Assembly: GCA_937876055.1 (NCBI GenBank)
Contig: CALEIW010000104.1
Coordinates: 1 to 10,989, forward strand
Source: an uncultured euryarchaeote
GTDB lineage: Archaea; Thermoplasmatota; Poseidoniia; Poseidoniales; Thalassarchaeaceae
Length of the DNA: 10,989 nt
Direction of reading: 5' to 3'
Both the position numbers and the translations under genes were made by a program. Shown piece by piece: positions 1 to 6,877 of this stretch. Under the pieces are notes generated by a model. That model was not told the DNA's origin and ran no database searches. It saw only the letters and a program-made list of their open reading frames with translations. Positions within the stretch are counted from its first letter, which is position 1. Each line of letters starts with the position of its first letter.

Positions 1-1902
1 GATTATTACATAGATTACGGGACATTGGCTGATGATGAAGCTGGAAGATATTGGGAAAACATCACAATAGAGGTTTCAGAGAGTAGTATGCCCTCTTCAA
101 TGACTGTTGGTACAATATTCACCATTAGTTCGGAAAATTGGGAAGATTGGTCTTGGGTTGATCTTAATGACAACGGAAGCCGAACCGAGGATTCGGGATC
201 ACAATATTGGATGGAGGATACTTCCTATGAAGGAATGCAAGAACTATCGATAGAGTTCGAAGGTTACAATGAGGCAGACTCGTCTGGTTCATCTCCAACG
301 ACACTTTCTGTTTTACAAGTTGAACTTAGAAACGTCTCTGATGGAGGAGAGCTTATTGATTTGCTATTATTCACTCAGTGGGGTGGTATTGCAGGATTCT
401 ACTACGATGCTGAAAATGCTACAGATTTAGTTCCAATGACAATGTGGAATAACCAAGCTGGAGGATTCCCCGATGCCGATGGAGACGGTTGTCCTGATGA
501 AGAAGACGCATTCCCCGATGATGCTTCCGAGTGTAGTGATTTCGATTCTGACGGAGTGGGTGATAACGCTGATTCAGATGATGATAATGACGGCTGGGAT
601 GACGTAGAAGAGTCATCTTGTGGTACCGATCAATTCGATTCTAGCTCATATCCCTCAGACGTAGATTCCGATGGATTATGCAATGGTTTAGACCCAGATG
701 ATGATAATGATGGTTACAATGATCCAATCGATGATTTCCCCGAAGATCCTTCTGAATGGAATGATAACGATAATGATGAGATTGGAGACAATGCGGACTT
801 AGATGATGACAATGATGGATTTTCTGATATTAGTGAGCAAGATTGCGGTTCTGATCCAATGAGTGTATTCTCCCAACCACTGGATACAGATGCCGATGGA
901 GAATGTGATGAATTAGACTCGGATGATGATAATGATGGTTGGGAAGATGACCGCGATAGTTTCCCGAAAGATCCTACGGAGTGGTTGGATACCGATTCGG
1001 ATAGTATTGGCAATAATGCCGACACAGATGACGATAATGATGGCTGGATTGATACAAAGGAAGTTGAATGTGGCACCGGTCCTCTTGATGCACTAAGTTT
1101 CCCACAAGACTTCGATGGGGACTCACTTTGTGATGCCGTAGATACCGATGATGATGGAGACAAATGGTCCGATACCGTGGACGTATTCCCTCTCGATCCG
1201 TCAGAATGGTTCGATACAGATGGAGATGGTATAGGCAATAATGCAGATACCGATGATGACGGAGATGGTTGGTCGGATGTTGCTGAGGAAACCTGTGATG
1301 GTGACAAGGATGATTCTTCGATTGAACCAACTGATTCTGATGGTGACGGGCTCTGTGATGGGATGGATCCAGATAGGGATGGCGACGGTACAATCAATGA
1401 CGATGATGCATTCCCTGACGACCCAAGTGAGGATCTAGATTCAGACGGTGATGGTGTAGGAAACAATGCCGATTTGGATGACGATGGAGATGGTTTGTCG
1501 GACCTTGATGAAATTGCAGCCGGTACTGACCCCTTGGACAGTGACACCGATTCAGATGGCTGGAATGATGGATTTGATGCCTTCCCGCTGAATACTGCTG
1601 AGTGGAAGGATACAGATGGTGATGGAGTAGGTGATAATTCAGATGTGTACCCCAATTTTTCTCTTTGGCAGTCCACTGGTGATATGATATTGAGCGTATT
1701 AGTCGTTGCGTTATTCATCGGATTAATTGCTGGCGGAGCAATTTTCGTTTCAGTATCCCGAAAGAAACCCGAGGCTGAACAATTTGCTCAGGATTATTCA
1801 CACCAAGTAAGTCCACCAAGTCCAATTGCAATGTATACCGATGAAGAGTTGCGCCAAGCCGGTTGGACTGAACAACAAATAGCCGAACAACGTGGTAAGT
1901 GA
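1..1902 (+). CDS. Acidic surface protein with thrombospondin type 3 calcium repeats, C-terminal anchor (5' end outside window)
   Basis: The reading frame is open from base 1, so the gene starts upstream and 633 residues are visible. Residues 1 to about 150 form a beta-rich domain I do not recognise. Residues about 153-550 are a dense array of Asp-rich DxDxDGxxD motifs typical of thrombospondin type 3 repeats, which bind calcium outside the cell. They are organised in units starting D-x-F-P at residues 169, 244, 319, 394, 469 and 526. A hydrophobic helix (about 562-585) followed by Arg-Lys-Lys is a membrane anchor with the repeat part outside. The tail ends in ELRQAGWTEQQIAEQ, a short helix-like motif with a GWT core that I associate with tails of other Marine Group II surface proteins. 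The repeat domain has almost no basic residues. The role is probably structural, adhesive or enzyme-presenting at the cell surface; the partner is unknown. The family call is strong, the function is not. Confidence 0.85.
   Translation, partial: DYYIDYGTLADDEAGRYWENITIEVSESSMPSSMTVGTIFTISSENWEDWSWVDLNDNGSRTEDSGSQYWMEDTSYEGMQELSIEFEGYNEADSSGSSPTTLSVLQVELRNVSDGGELIDLLLFTQWGGIAGFYYDAENATDLVPMTMWNNQAGGFPDADGDGCPDEEDAFPDDASECSDFDSDGVGDNADSDDDNDGWDDVEESSCGTDQFDSSSYPSDVDSDGLCNGLDPDDDNDGYNDPIDDFPEDPSEWNDNDNDEIGDNADLDDDNDGFSDISEQDCGSDPMSVFSQPLDTDADGECDELDSDDDNDGWEDDRDSFPKDPTEWLDTDSDSIGNNADTDDDNDGWIDTKEVECGTGPLDALSFPQDFDGDSLCDAVDTDDDGDKWSDTVDVFPLDPSEWFDTDGDGIGNNADTDDDGDGWSDVAEETCDGDKDDSSIEPTDSDGDGLCDGMDPDRDGDGTINDDDAFPDDPSEDLDSDGDGVGNNADLDDDGDGLSDLDEIAAGTDPLDSDTDSDGWNDGFDAFPLNTAEWKDTDGDGVGDNSDVYPNFSLWQSTGDMILSVLVVALFIGLIAGGAIFVSVSRKKPEAEQFAQDYSHQVSPPSPIAMYTDEELRQAGWTEQQIAEQRGK
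505..1665 (+). repeat. Tandem 225-bp (75-residue) super-repeat inside the calcium-repeat protein
   Basis: Units start at 505, 730, 955, 1180 and 1405, giving four consecutive units of exactly 225 bp. A shortened 171-bp unit (1405-1575) and a partial one (from 1576) follow. Each begins Asp-x-Phe-Pro and continues with a (P/A)SE(W) turn, a GxxNAD motif and DDDxDG calcium loops. The four full units carry Cys at unit positions 39 and 59 without exception; the shortened unit has none. The units have diverged at the DNA level, so this is an old, selected periodicity rather than a fresh duplication. Confidence 0.9.
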
Positions 1903-1914
1903 AATGGTATATTT

Positions 1915-1989
1915 TGGTACGAGTGCCGGGATTTGAACCCGGGTTCAGGCGTTGGCAACGCCCGGTGATAACCACTACACTACACTCGT
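1915..1989 (-). tRNA. tRNA-Gly, anticodon GCC, CCA end encoded
   Basis: Read on the minus strand, the gene folds as a full cloverleaf. It has a 7-bp acceptor stem (ACGAGTG with CACTCGT), a D arm with loop AGTGGTTA, an anticodon stem GGGCG/CGCCT around the loop TTGCCAA, a 4-base variable loop, a T stem CCGGG/CCCGG around TTCAAAT, discriminator A and an encoded CCA (1915-1917). The anticodon is GCC, reading glycine GGC/GGU. No intron is present. The first pair is A1-U72 rather than the usual G1-C72, while C2-G71 is kept. The 3' end lies 12 bases from the stop codon of the convergent surface-protein gene. Confidence 0.95.
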
Positions 1990-2013
1990 GCGAAATTTGG
2001 GAATCAAGACTCA

Positions 2014-2022
2014 CTTTTCTAA
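2014..2022 (-). promoter_or_regulatory. Possible archaeal TATA box for tRNA-Gly
   Basis: The minus strand reads TTAGAAAAG, 25 to 33 bases upstream of the tRNA 5' end. That is the expected spacing for an archaeal box A when transcription starts at or near the mature end. The match to a TATA consensus is only partial, so this is a positional inference. Confidence 0.3.
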
Positions 2023-2033
2023 GCGTCGGTGGT

Positions 2034-2396
2034 CTAAGCAGAAAGTCTCTGCAGGTTTTCGATGATTGTATCCCTCGTACTTCGATAGACATCGATGGGT
2101 AATCCAACTGGGTCCTCAAGCCCCCAATCTTCTGCAATTGGAAGCATTGGACATTCAACCCCACAGCCCATACTGATTATCATGTCCCAGCCTTCAGTTT
2201 CTATATCGTCTACAGATTTCGGACTTAGGCCAGATGTGCTAACCCCCATTTCCTCCAACACTGCTAGTGAATTTTCAGCAACACTTGATCCCGGGTGCGT
2301 TCCTGCAGACGCTGCTTCATGGCCAAAGTGTCGAGCTAACGCTTCAGCCATTTGGCTTCGGCAGGTATTCCCCACACACACAAACAGTAGTCGCAT
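2034..2396 (-). CDS. ArsC-like arsenate reductase / low-molecular-weight protein phosphatase
   Basis: This is a 120-residue protein of the low-molecular-weight tyrosine phosphatase fold, close to the family's usual length. The P-loop is CVGNTCRS (nucleophile C7, R13; C-X5-R). The general-acid Asp-Pro pair is D95-P96, after a DWGLEDP motif typical of the ArsC branch. C78 and C82 in MGCGVECP are candidate relay cysteines for passing the disulfide to thioredoxin or another thiol carrier. This favours arsenate reductase over a protein phosphatase. In the ArsC reaction, arsenate is reduced to arsenite in the cytoplasm. No arsenite exporter, methylase or ArsR regulator lies beside it, so the substrate stays open. 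The gene is read away from the Mrp gene, and the tRNA-Gly lies 44 bases downstream of its stop. Confidence 0.85.
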   Translation of the reverse strand: MRLLFVCVGNTCRSQMAEALARHFGHEAASAGTHPGSSVAENSLAVLEEMGVSTSGLSPKSVDDIETEGWDMIISMGCGVECPMLPIAEDWGLEDPVGLPIDVYRSTRDTIIENLQRLSA

Positions 2397-2530
2397 GTAG
2401 CGCGTGTAGTAGTCGTCCTACTTGAAGGAAACACCAATAGAATACAGCCCAAAGGGCTGATTTTTGAATCAAGTTTGTTTTATTTTCACCACGCAGGCTT
2501 GAAGTAGGCCTCACCTCGCCCTTTGAATCA
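2397..2530. promoter_or_regulatory. Divergent intergenic region between ArsC-like and Mrp genes
   Basis: These 134 bases separate two genes read away from each other and should hold both promoters. An AT-rich stretch, TTTGTTTTATTTTC (2474-2487), lies about 45-55 bases before the Mrp start and is a candidate box A for the + strand. A weaker TATTCTATT-like stretch (minus strand, about 2434-2443) could serve the ArsC-like gene. No clear Shine-Dalgarno sequence precedes the Mrp ATG, which fits short-leader or leaderless archaeal mRNAs. An 11-bp imperfect inverted repeat (2417-2427 and 2498-2508, 10 of 11 matching) brackets the region. Confidence 0.4.
2445..2465 (+). terminator. Terminator-like palindrome CAGCCC-AAA-GGGCTG plus T tract
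   Basis: A perfect 6-bp GC-rich stem with a 3-base loop (2445-2459) is followed by A and five T residues on the + strand, the shape of an intrinsic terminator. No + strand gene ends just upstream, because the neighbour is on the minus strand. It may stop antisense or read-through transcription, or it may be an operator-type dyad controlling the divergent pair. Confidence 0.4.
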
Positions 2531-3562
2531 ATGTCAGATTCGCCAATCTCTCATCATCCCGGCGGAGGTCTTCCAATGGCCGATTCACAAGGAACGCCAG
2601 AGGAAGCACCTGCCTCCCCAGAACAGAAGGCGCAAATGGAGCAAGCATACGCACAGATGCGCCGAAAGATGCGGATGACTCAGTTAGACGAGGAGATCAA
2701 ACACAAGGTTATGGTTCTCTCTGGAAAGGGCGGAGTAGGCAAATCTACAGTGTCGGTTGGGCTGGCTCTTTCGCTTGCTAGACAGGGAAAGAAAGTGGGA
2801 CTAATGGATATCGACATCACCGGTCCTAATGTACCAAAGATGCTGGGTATTGAGGATGCCGAATTGCACGTTGAAGACGGTCAAATTTTTCCAGCGATTG
2901 GACCTCACGGACTGAAGGTAATTTCCATGGCTTTCCTAATCGAAGACCCAGATAAGCCGGTAATTTGGCGAGGTCCAATCAAACTTGGAGCAATTCAACA
3001 ATTCATTGGAGATGTTGCATGGGGAGAATTAGATGCTCTAATCATCGACTTCCCACCTGGTACCAGTGACGAACCACTTACCGTATCACAGAGCCTTCCG
3101 GGTATTGATGGAGTAGTAATCGTAACAACACCTCAGGACGTAGCTTTACTAGATTCTCGTAAGTCGATTAATTTCGCAAAAACCATTTCTTTACCATGCT
3201 TAGGAGTTGTCGAAAATATGAGTGGATATACACTTCATGGAAAGGCTGAGCCTAACTCTCAAATCAGCGTCATGGGACCCACAGGAACCGCTATAGAATC
3301 AACCACCGATGAGAATGGAGATTGGTCTGTTACTCTAGATGTCTTCAAGTCGGGTGGAGGAGAGGCCGCAGCGGTCGAACTTGAAGTCCCATTCCTTGGT
3401 GCCTTACCATTCGACCCAGGTATTGTCAGAGGCGGCGATGATGGAGTACATCGCATTATTGCCGAACCAGATGGCGCTACCGCCGCAGCCTTCGATGCGG
3501 TTGTGGATAATGTACTGGTCGAATTAGAGGAAAGTAGTGGTCCAACCGTCCGAATCTCTTAG
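2531..3562 (+). CDS. Mrp/NBP35 (ApbC-type) P-loop ATPase lacking the CxxC cluster motif
   Basis: This 343-residue cytoplasmic MinD/Mrp-family ATPase belongs to a family that carries and delivers iron-sulfur clusters. Residues 1-57 are a polar Pro/Gln-rich leader. The deviant Walker A is GKGGVGKST (65-73, signature K66 and K71). DID is at 93-95, DFPPGTSDE at 173-181 and VVENMSGY at 226-233, all diagnostic of Mrp. In standard members ENMSG is followed by Cys-Pro-x-Cys, which binds the dimer-bridging cluster. Here residues 235-271 are an unrelated beta-hairpin-like stretch, and the canonical sequence resumes at FKSGGGE and VPFLGALPFD. The whole protein has a single cysteine (C223), and there is no N-terminal ferredoxin-like cysteine set as in NBP35. 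The family call is secure; cluster carriage is doubtful. The start is the first ATG; M16 (2576) is an alternative. Confidence 0.92.
   Translation: MSDSPISHHPGGGLPMADSQGTPEEAPASPEQKAQMEQAYAQMRRKMRMTQLDEEIKHKVMVLSGKGGVGKSTVSVGLALSLARQGKKVGLMDIDITGPNVPKMLGIEDAELHVEDGQIFPAIGPHGLKVISMAFLIEDPDKPVIWRGPIKLGAIQQFIGDVAWGELDALIIDFPPGTSDEPLTVSQSLPGIDGVVIVTTPQDVALLDSRKSINFAKTISLPCLGVVENMSGYTLHGKAEPNSQISVMGPTGTAIESTTDENGDWSVTLDVFKSGGGEAAAVELEVPFLGALPFDPGIVRGGDDGVHRIIAEPDGATAAAFDAVVDNVLVELEESSGPTVRIS
3233..3343 (+). other. Big_6 / Ig-like segment inside the Mrp gene replacing the CPxC region
   Basis: Residues 235-271 read GKAEPNSQISVMGPTG, then an IESTTDENGDWSVTLD stretch. This pattern closely follows the G-x-A-E-P-x-S-x-V-x-V ... 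D-x-x-G-x-W-S-V-T-L signature of bacterial Ig-like (Big_6) domains of surface proteins. Only about half of such a domain is present. Both junctions are in frame with intact Mrp motifs on either side. The family match is by eye. Confidence 0.6.
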
Positions 3563-3569
3563 ATTCGGA
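3549..3569 (+). terminator. Hairpin across the Mrp stop codon
   Basis: TCCGAATCT (3549-3557) and AGATTCGGA (3561-3569) form a perfect 9-bp stem with a 3-base loop. The TAG stop (3560-3562) overlaps the loop and stem, and a weak TTAATTTG follows. It could be a transcript 3'-end or stability structure. There is no long T run, so it is not a classic intrinsic terminator. Confidence 0.35.
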
Positions 3570-3646
3570 TTAATTTGAGTGGTTTAAGCTCTCGATTTCC
3601 TTAGGGGTGGATTCTTGAGATATCGGTTGCCTCGATGATTTAGGGA

Positions 3647-5791
3647 GTGAAGACCGGTATGGCGGGTGGCTCTGGAATCTACATCTCTTGGTTGATGGGC
3701 GCTATTCTGCTATCCGTTGCTCTAATGCCTTTGATGAAACCGCCTTGGGCCAAAATCAGAATCCAAGGCTTCGTCGATATGTTCCGTCGCTATTGGGCTC
3801 ACATGTTTGTAGTATTCTCGGTTTATCTCTGGAAGGATATACTCGACCAACTTGATCGTATCTTGATGGCTAATACTCAACTCGATATGACTCCGTATGT
3901 CTACGCTATCGAGGGGGATATTGTGCTGTGGATTCAGGATGCTTTCCAAAATGAATTACTGTCAATTGCTCTAACTCACTTCTATGTCATGGGGTTCATG
4001 ACAGCAACCTTCGCATCTTTTGTTTACCCGATATATTTCGATGATCGTCACATGGCAGATAGAGTCTCGTTGTCGATGTTCTGGGTCTATGTTTTGGCAA
4101 TTCCGTTTTACTTATTTTTCAACGTAAGAGTTACTGGAGATCACATCCCAGCGATGGAAACTATCGCCTATGATTTAACACCAGAAATACACAATTGGTT
4201 CACCAGAATAGACCCGTTTACAAACGGCATGCCTAGTCTCCATATTGGCCTTCCATTTGCAGTGTGGTTGACTTATCTAAAGTGGGATGACGATGGTCGT
4301 TGGGCCAAGTTTAGAACTGCACTAATGATTTTCATATTGTTAACTGGATTTACAATTCTATATCTTGGAATTCATTGGGTAGTTGACATAATTGGTGGGA
4401 TTCTGGTGGCAACACTCGCCGTCAGCTTAACCGAAAGAACTCGCGAGCCGGTTTGGAAATTTGCAGACGAGCGTCTCTTTACACGTCGATTAGCTAGATT
4501 CATGAAAGATCCTAAGGCATGGTTTGTAGGGGTTAAGAATTCGATTAACGCACAGATTGATCCATACAGAGAACCCTCGAAAACCCAAACAGGGGCGGTG
4601 ATTGTCGCCATCCTTCTTGGAACCGGTTTGGTTCTACTTTGGGACGCAACTCACCAAGATTTCCCCGTTGAAGGTGTTACCCCCACCTACACAGCAGGCT
4701 CAGGAGATTGGTTGGTTACCGTACAAGAAAACGATAACGGAACAGTCGAATTTATCACTTGGAGTTCTCAAACTAGGGAGTCGGAAACAATTGCAACAAT
4801 AATTCTGGGTGAAGAAGGATGGACCTCTGTTCCAAGGGTTGCTGCTTCAGAAAAAGGGGTTGCCCTTTTTGACTCATTTAAGTTAGAATTTTGGTCATAC
4901 AATAATCCGTCCCAGACATTCAGTCTAAATTGGTTAACGGAAGAAATCAATCCCGAATCTGAGCCAATAATCGATGTTCTATTGGCTGAAAATGCCAATC
5001 AAGAAGCAGTAATTGCGGTGGTTTACTCAAATGATCTAATCTATCGAAATTCAGACGGGGTTATTACGGAATATATTTCACCAGAAGGGCCATTTTCCAT
5101 AGTGGCATCATCCGGTTCTCTAATTGCAAGTGCTAATTCAACTGCGAATGGTCCTGTGCTTGATGTTGTCTCGCTTTCCACTCAATTGAGCCTTCGAATT
5201 GATATTGTAAATACTACTGATGAAGTTGTAGACAATCATTTAGAGAATGTTTTCGGAGAAGAGGTAAATTACTCTAGTTCTCAAATTGTTGAACTAGCAA
5301 TGGATGGAAATAACATCGTTGCGGTTGTCGATGTAGGGCCAGTAAATCGGACAATACTCATCGACACAATTAGTGGCTCTCAATTATTACTCTCTGATCC
5401 AGTTTGGCCTTCATCATCACCTAGCATTTCTGGTGAAAATGTCGCATTTCTCCAAATCCCTCGATTCGACCCAACAGCGGAACCCGAGGACTTGTTGACA
5501 GCTAGAGATGTTTTTCTTCACAATATGGAAGAAAATAGAACATTGCAATTGACCATTGACGATGATGTAGATCAGTATAATCCTCAGGTATTGGAAACCA
5601 ATTTGGCATGGATAGAAAGTCTGGATGATGGTACTTTGGAAATTCGTATGCATGCTTTAGAGGAAACCTTCGAACCCTATTCTTCGGTGGTATTACAATC
5701 TTCGATCGTACTTCTAATTCCGATGATGATTTTGTATGCTTTCCAATCTGCAAATGATTCATCAAAAGCCAATGGGCGTCGAGAGAATTAA
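3647..5791 (+). CDS. Membrane PAP2-like phosphatase/transferase fused to a large exported beta-rich domain
   Basis: This is a 714-residue membrane protein. Residues 1-262 hold several hydrophobic helices and a PAP2-type (PAP2_3 / inositolphosphorylceramide synthase-like) core: MPSLHIGLP (195-203, catalytic His candidate H199) and ILYLGIHWVVDIIGG (H243, D247). The His and His-x3-Asp elements are present. The KxxxxxxRP motif of classical PAP2 phosphatases is not visible, which favours the AUR1-like branch acting on lipid head groups. After a basic linker (about 263-312) comes a helix (about 313-332). About 340 residues with repeated beta-strand/turn patterns follow, resembling a degenerate beta-propeller, then a final helix (about 680-700) and a polar tail. 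Topology suggests the beta region is outside the cell. The start may be GTG 3647 or ATG 3659; the latter removes only four residues. Substrate is unknown. Confidence 0.75.
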   Translation: MKTGMAGGSGIYISWLMGAILLSVALMPLMKPPWAKIRIQGFVDMFRRYWAHMFVVFSVYLWKDILDQLDRILMANTQLDMTPYVYAIEGDIVLWIQDAFQNELLSIALTHFYVMGFMTATFASFVYPIYFDDRHMADRVSLSMFWVYVLAIPFYLFFNVRVTGDHIPAMETIAYDLTPEIHNWFTRIDPFTNGMPSLHIGLPFAVWLTYLKWDDDGRWAKFRTALMIFILLTGFTILYLGIHWVVDIIGGILVATLAVSLTERTREPVWKFADERLFTRRLARFMKDPKAWFVGVKNSINAQIDPYREPSKTQTGAVIVAILLGTGLVLLWDATHQDFPVEGVTPTYTAGSGDWLVTVQENDNGTVEFITWSSQTRESETIATIILGEEGWTSVPRVAASEKGVALFDSFKLEFWSYNNPSQTFSLNWLTEEINPESEPIIDVLLAENANQEAVIAVVYSNDLIYRNSDGVITEYISPEGPFSIVASSGSLIASANSTANGPVLDVVSLSTQLSLRIDIVNTTDEVVDNHLENVFGEEVNYSSSQIVELAMDGNNIVAVVDVGPVNRTILIDTISGSQLLLSDPVWPSSSPSISGENVAFLQIPRFDPTAEPEDLLTARDVFLHNMEENRTLQLTIDDDVDQYNPQVLETNLAWIESLDDGTLEIRMHALEETFEPYSSVVLQSSIVLLIPMMILYAFQSANDSSKANGRREN

Positions 5792-6877
5792 TCATTCAGC
5801 AAGCCTGAACATTTCATCTAAACTTCTCTGCGCATGCTGAATAATTTCATCATCGAGTTCAATGATTTGGTCTGGGTGAGGTTCTCGTAGTGCCTGAAGA
5901 ATATCTTCCAATTGAGTCATTTTCATGTAACGGCACATGACACAAGTTCCAATTAGATTCAGATCGTTTTCTGATTCTGCTCTAACCCGATCCGCAGTTC
6001 CGCATTCTGTAATTAGCATAATATCGGATTTTCCTTCTGAACCAAGTCTCAAGGCCTCTTCTCGAAGTACTTCGCTGCTACCGACGATGTCGCTTTCCGC
6101 GATTACGTCCGCATCGCATTCTGGATGACTCAATACCTGTAATTCGATACCCTGCTCAGCGGTCCTATTTCTCCATGAGCGTATTTTTTCTCCAGTAAAA
6201 GTAGCGTGAACATAACATTCGCCATCGTAATTGATTACTTCCTTCTTTCCAGCGAGATGTTCAGCAAGATGTTTACCCATCAATTGATCAGGTACGAATA
6301 TTATTCGATCACCAGGGAGCCTTTCACAAATTTTGAGATAATTGCTACTTGTTACGCAGACATCAACCTCAGCCTTTACTTCGGCAGTTGTGTTGATGTA
6401 ACATGCGACAGGGACTCCCGGATATCTCGACTTTAGTTCACGAACATCCTCTGCAGTTATGCTATCAGAAAGAGTACAGCCGGCATCCGGAGAGGGATGT
6501 AGAACGGTCTTGTGGGGGCTGACAATTTTCGCAGTCTCGGCCATGAATCGTACACTAGAAAATAGAATAGTTTGCTGTGGGGCATCTCTCGCTGCCTTGG
6601 ATAGTGAGTAACTATCGGATACAGAGTCCGCTACCCCGTATACGATATCCGGAGTTTGATAAGAATGAGCGATGAGAAAAACATCGTTCTCTTCCTTTAA
6701 TTGATTAATTTCGAGAGTTAGTGGTGCAATTGTTTTACAAGTCTCAATGTCCCAAAGTGTACCTTGGTTGATGACCTTCTGTAACCTCTTAGCCTCAGCT
6801 TCTATCTCTTCGTTTGAATATGCCTTGGGAGTCACTAAACCACGCGGTAGCGGGGCCGAGGGCATCTGCATAGTCAT
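5792..6877 (-). CDS. nadA: Quinolinate synthase NadA
   Basis: NadA condenses iminoaspartate with dihydroxyacetone phosphate to quinolinate, a step of de novo NAD synthesis, using a [4Fe-4S] cluster. At 361 residues the length is normal. Visible signatures are LIAHSYQTPDIVYGVADSVS (68-87), SSVRFMAETAKI (107-118), DAGCTLSD (131-138), GECYVHATFT (219-228), HPECDADV (251-258) and TCVMCRYMKM (311-320). By alignment with known enzymes the cluster ligands should be C134, C221 and C315. Nearby in-frame Met codons (M1, M3, M5) leave the exact start open by a few residues. The partner genes nadB (aspartate oxidase or dehydrogenase) and nadC are not in this window. The gene diverges from bud32 across 58 bases and converges on the PAP2-like gene with no intergenic base. 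Confidence 0.97.
   Translation of the reverse strand: MTMQMPSAPLPRGLVTPKAYSNEEIEAEAKRLQKVINQGTLWDIETCKTIAPLTLEINQLKEENDVFLIAHSYQTPDIVYGVADSVSDSYSLSKAARDAPQQTILFSSVRFMAETAKIVSPHKTVLHPSPDAGCTLSDSITAEDVRELKSRYPGVPVACYINTTAEVKAEVDVCVTSSNYLKICERLPGDRIIFVPDQLMGKHLAEHLAGKKEVINYDGECYVHATFTGEKIRSWRNRTAEQGIELQVLSHPECDADVIAESDIVGSSEVLREEALRLGSEGKSDIMLITECGTADRVRAESENDLNLIGTCVMCRYMKMTQLEDILQALREPHPDQIIELDDEIIQHAQRSLDEMFRLAE

Noticed and set aside
25..27. TTG as start of the first gene
   Set aside because: The same frame is open to base 1 with protein-like sequence before the TTG, so the gene is cut by the window edge.
974..1393. Minus-strand His/Arg-rich open frame
   Set aside because: Another frame of the same repeat region; composition is an artefact of the repeats.
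505..1575. Regular repeats as a CRISPR array
   Set aside because: Units are 225 bp, coding, diverged and without short identical repeats and unique spacers.
714..1718. Long minus-strand open frame of 334 residues, Ser/Pro-rich
   Set aside because: It is the antisense shadow of the GAT-rich calcium repeats; the low-complexity Ser-Pro composition follows directly from the Asp codons opposite.
1715..2164. Minus-strand open frame of 149 residues
   Set aside because: It runs through the tRNA-Gly and overlaps the ArsC-like gene in another frame.
2034..3562. An arsenic-resistance operon with Mrp as an ArsA-type pump ATPase
   Set aside because: The ATPase has one Walker A, Mrp-specific motifs (ENMSG, PPGTSDE) and is divergent from the ArsC-like gene; no arsenite-binding cysteines are present.
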